Source of the DNA: Klenkia sp.
Lineage (GTDB): Bacteria > Actinomycetota > Actinomycetes > Mycobacteriales > Geodermatophilaceae
DNA length: 7,567 bases
Direction of reading: 5' to 3'
NCBI GenBank assembly: GCA_025966215.1
Contig: JAOPVM010000414.1
Span: forward strand, 1 to 7,567
Shown here in pieces: positions 5,742-7,567 of this stretch (position 1 is the first letter of the stretch; each line of letters starts with the position of its first letter). The notes beneath the pieces were generated by a model, which was not told the DNA's origin, searched no databases, and saw only the letters and a list, made by a program, of their open reading frames with translations. A program made the position numbers and the translations under genes.

Positions 5742-7436
5742 GTGTCCGACCGCCCTGACGACGCCCGCGCTGACGACGCCGCGGGTCCCGCCGGAGACGG
5801 ATCGGGGGCCTCCGAGGCGGCGCCCTCGAACGAGGCCGAGCGCCGCACCGACGGCGATCGCTGGCAGGCCTCGGTCGCGAGCTGGTCGCCCGGGGACGGC
5901 GAGGCACCCGCGGAGTCGACCCGGGAGATCCGGATCGACGGTGGCGCGGGGGAGCAGTCCCGGCCCGCGCCCGACCAGTCCTCCTCCTGGCAACAGCCGT
6001 CGTGGGAGCAGCCCTCGTGGGAGCAGAGCGGTCGGCAGCCCACCACCCCGGAGCCGCAGGCCTGGGGCGCCCGGGCCGACGACCGCTCGTGGGAGCAGGC
6101 CTCCCGCGACCAGATCGCCAGCTGGCAGCAGCCGCCGTCCTGGCAGCAGGCCGCCGAGGCCGAGGGCAGCAGCACCTCGCGATCGTGGGAGGCGCCGGCG
6201 CCGGACGCCCCCGCCCCGCAGCCGACGTGGCGCCCCGCCGAGCAGCCGCCGGCGAGCCCGCCGTCCTGGGAGCGGTCGACGCCCCAGCACTCGGCACCCC
6301 AGCAGCACCCGACCCCCGCACCGCAGGGGAACCAGCAGTCGTGGGGACAGCAGCCCGCTGCGGGCGGGAACAACGGCTGGGGCAGCCCGGGCAGCAGCAC
6401 CGGGTGGCGGCCCGACAGCCGCCCCGGCGGTCAGCCCTCGGGTCAGCAGGGTGGGCAGCACGGGGCACCGCAGGGGCCGCCGCCCGGTCCGCCGCCGTCG
6501 CTGACCTCCCAGTCGCTGCTCCGGCAGACCACCCAGGCGCCCACCCGTGGGTGGCGCCGGTTCGTGCACAGGGCCTCCCGCGGCAGCGTCAACCCCGGCC
6601 TGTCCCAGGCCGAGATCGCACACCGCGCGATGGTCGCCCGGGTGACCACCCCGGTGCGCGGCAGCAACCGCATCGCCGTGGTCTCGCTCAAGGGCGGCAT
6701 CGGCAAGACCACCACCACCTGCTGCCTCGGGCTCACGCTGGCCCACCACCGCGGCGACCGCGTGGTCGCCCTGGACGCCAACCCCGACGCGGGCACGCTG
6801 GCCGAGCGGCTGACCAACGTCACCGACGTGACCGTCCGCGACCTGTTGGCCGGGGCCGAGCAGATCCGGTCCTTCACCGACGTCTCGGCCTACACCTCGC
6901 TGGCCGGCCGGCTGCAGGTGCTGGCCAGTGACCAGGACCCCGCGCTGTCGGAGGCCTTCTCCGAGGAGGAGTACACGACCGTCGCCGACATCCTGGCGCG
7001 GTACTTCAACCTGATCCTCACCGACTCCGGCACCGGCCTGCTGCACTCGGCGATGTCGGGCACGCTGGCCATCGCCGACTCCCTGGTCGTCGTCGGCGCC
7101 CCGTCGGTCGACGGCGCCAGCCGGGCCAGCAAGACCCTGGACTGGCTGATCGCGCACGGCCACGAGGAGCTGGTGTCCCGCTCGGTCGCGGTCATCTCCA
7201 GCGTGCGGCCCAACACCGGTGACGTGGACATGGACATGGTCCGCGAGCACTTCGGCGCCCGGTGCCGCGCCGTGGTGGAGATCCCCTACGACCAGCACCT
7301 GGTCACCGGCGGGTTGATCGACCTGGACCGGGTCGGCGAGCCGGCCCGCAAGGCCTACCTCGAGCTGGCCGCCCACGTCGCCGACGGCTTCTCCCTGCCC
7401 CCGCTGCAGCGCAGGCCCACACCCGCCTCGGCGTGA
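5742..7436 (+). CDS. EspI-like MinD/ParA-family ATPase with a long disordered Trp/Gln/Pro-rich N-terminus
   Basis: A 564-residue two-part protein. Residues 1-266 are low-complexity (Asp/Glu early, then Gln, Ser, Pro and Gly) and predicted by eye to be disordered. A basic, helix-like linker (about 268-302, G-W-R-R-F-V-H-R) leads into a P-loop ATPase of the ParA/MinD (SIMIBI) class. The deviant Walker A is K-G-G-I-G-K-T-T (317-324), with signature Lys317 and P-loop Lys322. The switch I/Walker A' aspartate is Asp345 in A-L-D-A-N-P-D-A, and the Walker B aspartate is Asp428 in L-I-L-T-D-S-G. This layout, including the G-W-R-R linker, resembles EspI (Rv3876) of mycobacterial ESX-1, which has a proline-rich tail plus a MinD-like ATPase. 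Similar ATPases occur widely in actinobacteria, often annotated as chromosome-partitioning proteins. No ParB, parS or ESX gene is visible, so neither role is shown here. No membrane helix is present. The gene overlaps the next by GTGA. The ATPase class is certain; EspI-type function is inference. Confidence 0.85.
   Translation: MSDRPDDARADDAAGPAGDGSGASEAAPSNEAERRTDGDRWQASVASWSPGDGEAPAESTREIRIDGGAGEQSRPAPDQSSSWQQPSWEQPSWEQSGRQPTTPEPQAWGARADDRSWEQASRDQIASWQQPPSWQQAAEAEGSSTSRSWEAPAPDAPAPQPTWRPAEQPPASPPSWERSTPQHSAPQQHPTPAPQGNQQSWGQQPAAGGNNGWGSPGSSTGWRPDSRPGGQPSGQQGGQHGAPQGPPPGPPPSLTSQSLLRQTTQAPTRGWRRFVHRASRGSVNPGLSQAEIAHRAMVARVTTPVRGSNRIAVVSLKGGIGKTTTTCCLGLTLAHHRGDRVVALDANPDAGTLAERLTNVTDVTVRDLLAGAEQIRSFTDVSAYTSLAGRLQVLASDQDPALSEAFSEEEYTTVADILARYFNLILTDSGTGLLHSAMSGTLAIADSLVVVGAPSVDGASRASKTLDWLIAHGHEELVSRSVAVISSVRPNTGDVDMDMVREHFGARCRAVVEIPYDQHLVTGGLIDLDRVGEPARKAYLELAAHVADGFSLPPLQRRPTPASA
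5985..6350 (+). repeat. Degenerate S-W-(E/Q)-Q peptide repeat region within the ATPase N-terminus
   Basis: Within residues 82-203 the motif S-W followed by E-Q or Q-Q occurs at 82-85, 87-90, 92-95, 116-119, 127-130 and 133-136, with weaker forms S-W-E at 148-150 and 175-177 and S-W-G-Q at 200-203. At the DNA level two adjacent 15-base units (5997-6011 and 6012-6026) differ at one position, evidence of local tandem duplication. The other copies are related in protein but have diverged in DNA. Confidence 0.75.
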
Positions 7437-7567
7437 CCACCCGGGACGTCGACACCGCCCTGGGCCCGGCGCGGGTCACCGTCGACGGACCGGCCGGCCC
7501 GCCGGTGGGCACGCTGGTGCTCGGGCACGGCGCCGGCGGGGGCATCGAGGCCCCCGACCTGGTGACG
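7433..7567 (+). CDS. Alpha/beta hydrolase (KANL3/Tex30-like), N-terminal part only
   Basis: A frame starts with the GTG at 7433 and is open to the window edge (45 residues, no stop). The strand-turn motif L-V-L-G-H-G-A-G-G-G (28-37) is the oxyanion-hole region of an alpha/beta hydrolase. The H-G-A-G form followed by an acidic and hydrophobic stretch (I-E-A-P-D-L-V) fits the KANL3/Tex30-like or dienelactone-hydrolase-like group. The nucleophile elbow and the other catalytic residues lie outside the window, so activity and substrate cannot be judged. The GTG overlaps the ATPase stop TGA in a GTGA junction and has no Shine-Dalgarno of its own at good distance, so translation is probably coupled to that of the ATPase. 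Confidence 0.7.
   Translation, partial: MTTRDVDTALGPARVTVDGPAGPPVGTLVLGHGAGGGIEAPDLVT

Noticed and set aside
5997..6026. Tandem 15-base units as a possible CRISPR or mobile repeat
   Set aside because: The units are in frame, encode the S-W-E-Q peptide motif and have no spacers, so they are a coding repeat.
4562..6400. A 612-codon minus-strand open frame across the DedA and ATPase genes
   Set aside because: It spans two well-supported plus-strand genes and part of the deaminase gene, and shows no coherent domain.
5691..7376. A 561-codon minus-strand open frame opposite the ATPase
   Set aside because: It is the antisense shadow of the ATPase gene; its repeated Gly/Arg/Leu runs mirror the Gln/Pro/Trp codons of the sense strand.
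5742..7436. Reading the ATPase as a chromosome-partitioning ParA
   Set aside because: The P-loop class fits, but no parB or parS-like site is visible and the long tail plus G-W-R-R linker fit the EspI-like group better.

Overview
The window is very GC-rich DNA (by eye above 70 percent, with strong G/C bias at third codon positions), densely packed with genes and using GTG starts often. The gene families fit a high-GC actinobacterium: a TldD/TldE pair, an actinobacterial low-molecular-weight tyrosine phosphatase, and an ATPase like the mycobacterial ESX-associated EspI. A Geodermatophilus/Blastococcus-type soil actinobacterium is a guess; the sequence alone does not fix the genus. I see no tRNA, rRNA, CRISPR array, insertion sequence or other sign of recent transfer, and no gap between genes longer than about 110 bases.

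Layout. On the minus strand, tldD (2986-1472) is followed by tldE (1475-87) with a 4-base GTGA overlap, forming a two-gene operon for a metallopeptidase complex. A weak candidate for the start of another minus-strand gene lies at the left edge. Divergent from tldD, 43 bases away, is a plus-strand low-molecular-weight protein-tyrosine phosphatase (3030-3530). It converges on a minus-strand metal-dependent amidohydrolase of the MTA/SAH deaminase family (4857-3556). Divergent from the deaminase, 58 bases away, is a DedA-family membrane protein (4916-5632). After a 109-base gap with promoter-like and palindromic features comes a large plus-strand ATPase with a disordered, tryptophan-studded N-terminus (5742-7436). 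It overlaps by GTGA with an alpha/beta hydrolase that runs off the right edge (from 7433).

The genes do not form one obvious pathway. The clearest functional units are TldD/TldE (peptide hydrolysis or maturation) and the coupled pair of EspI-like ATPase and hydrolase. The most interesting points are: the repeated S-W-(E/Q)-Q motif in the N-terminal tail of the ATPase and its placement without ESX genes in view; a 12-base perfect palindrome on the presumed -10 of that gene; mirrored TACCGT boxes 7-8 bases before the ATGs of the deaminase and DedA genes, suggesting divergent leaderless transcription around an inverted repeat; and a deaminase active site that keeps the nucleoside-binding residues but seems to lack arginines that bind the homocysteine carboxylate in the Thermotoga enzyme. 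I found no convincing new multi-gene system.
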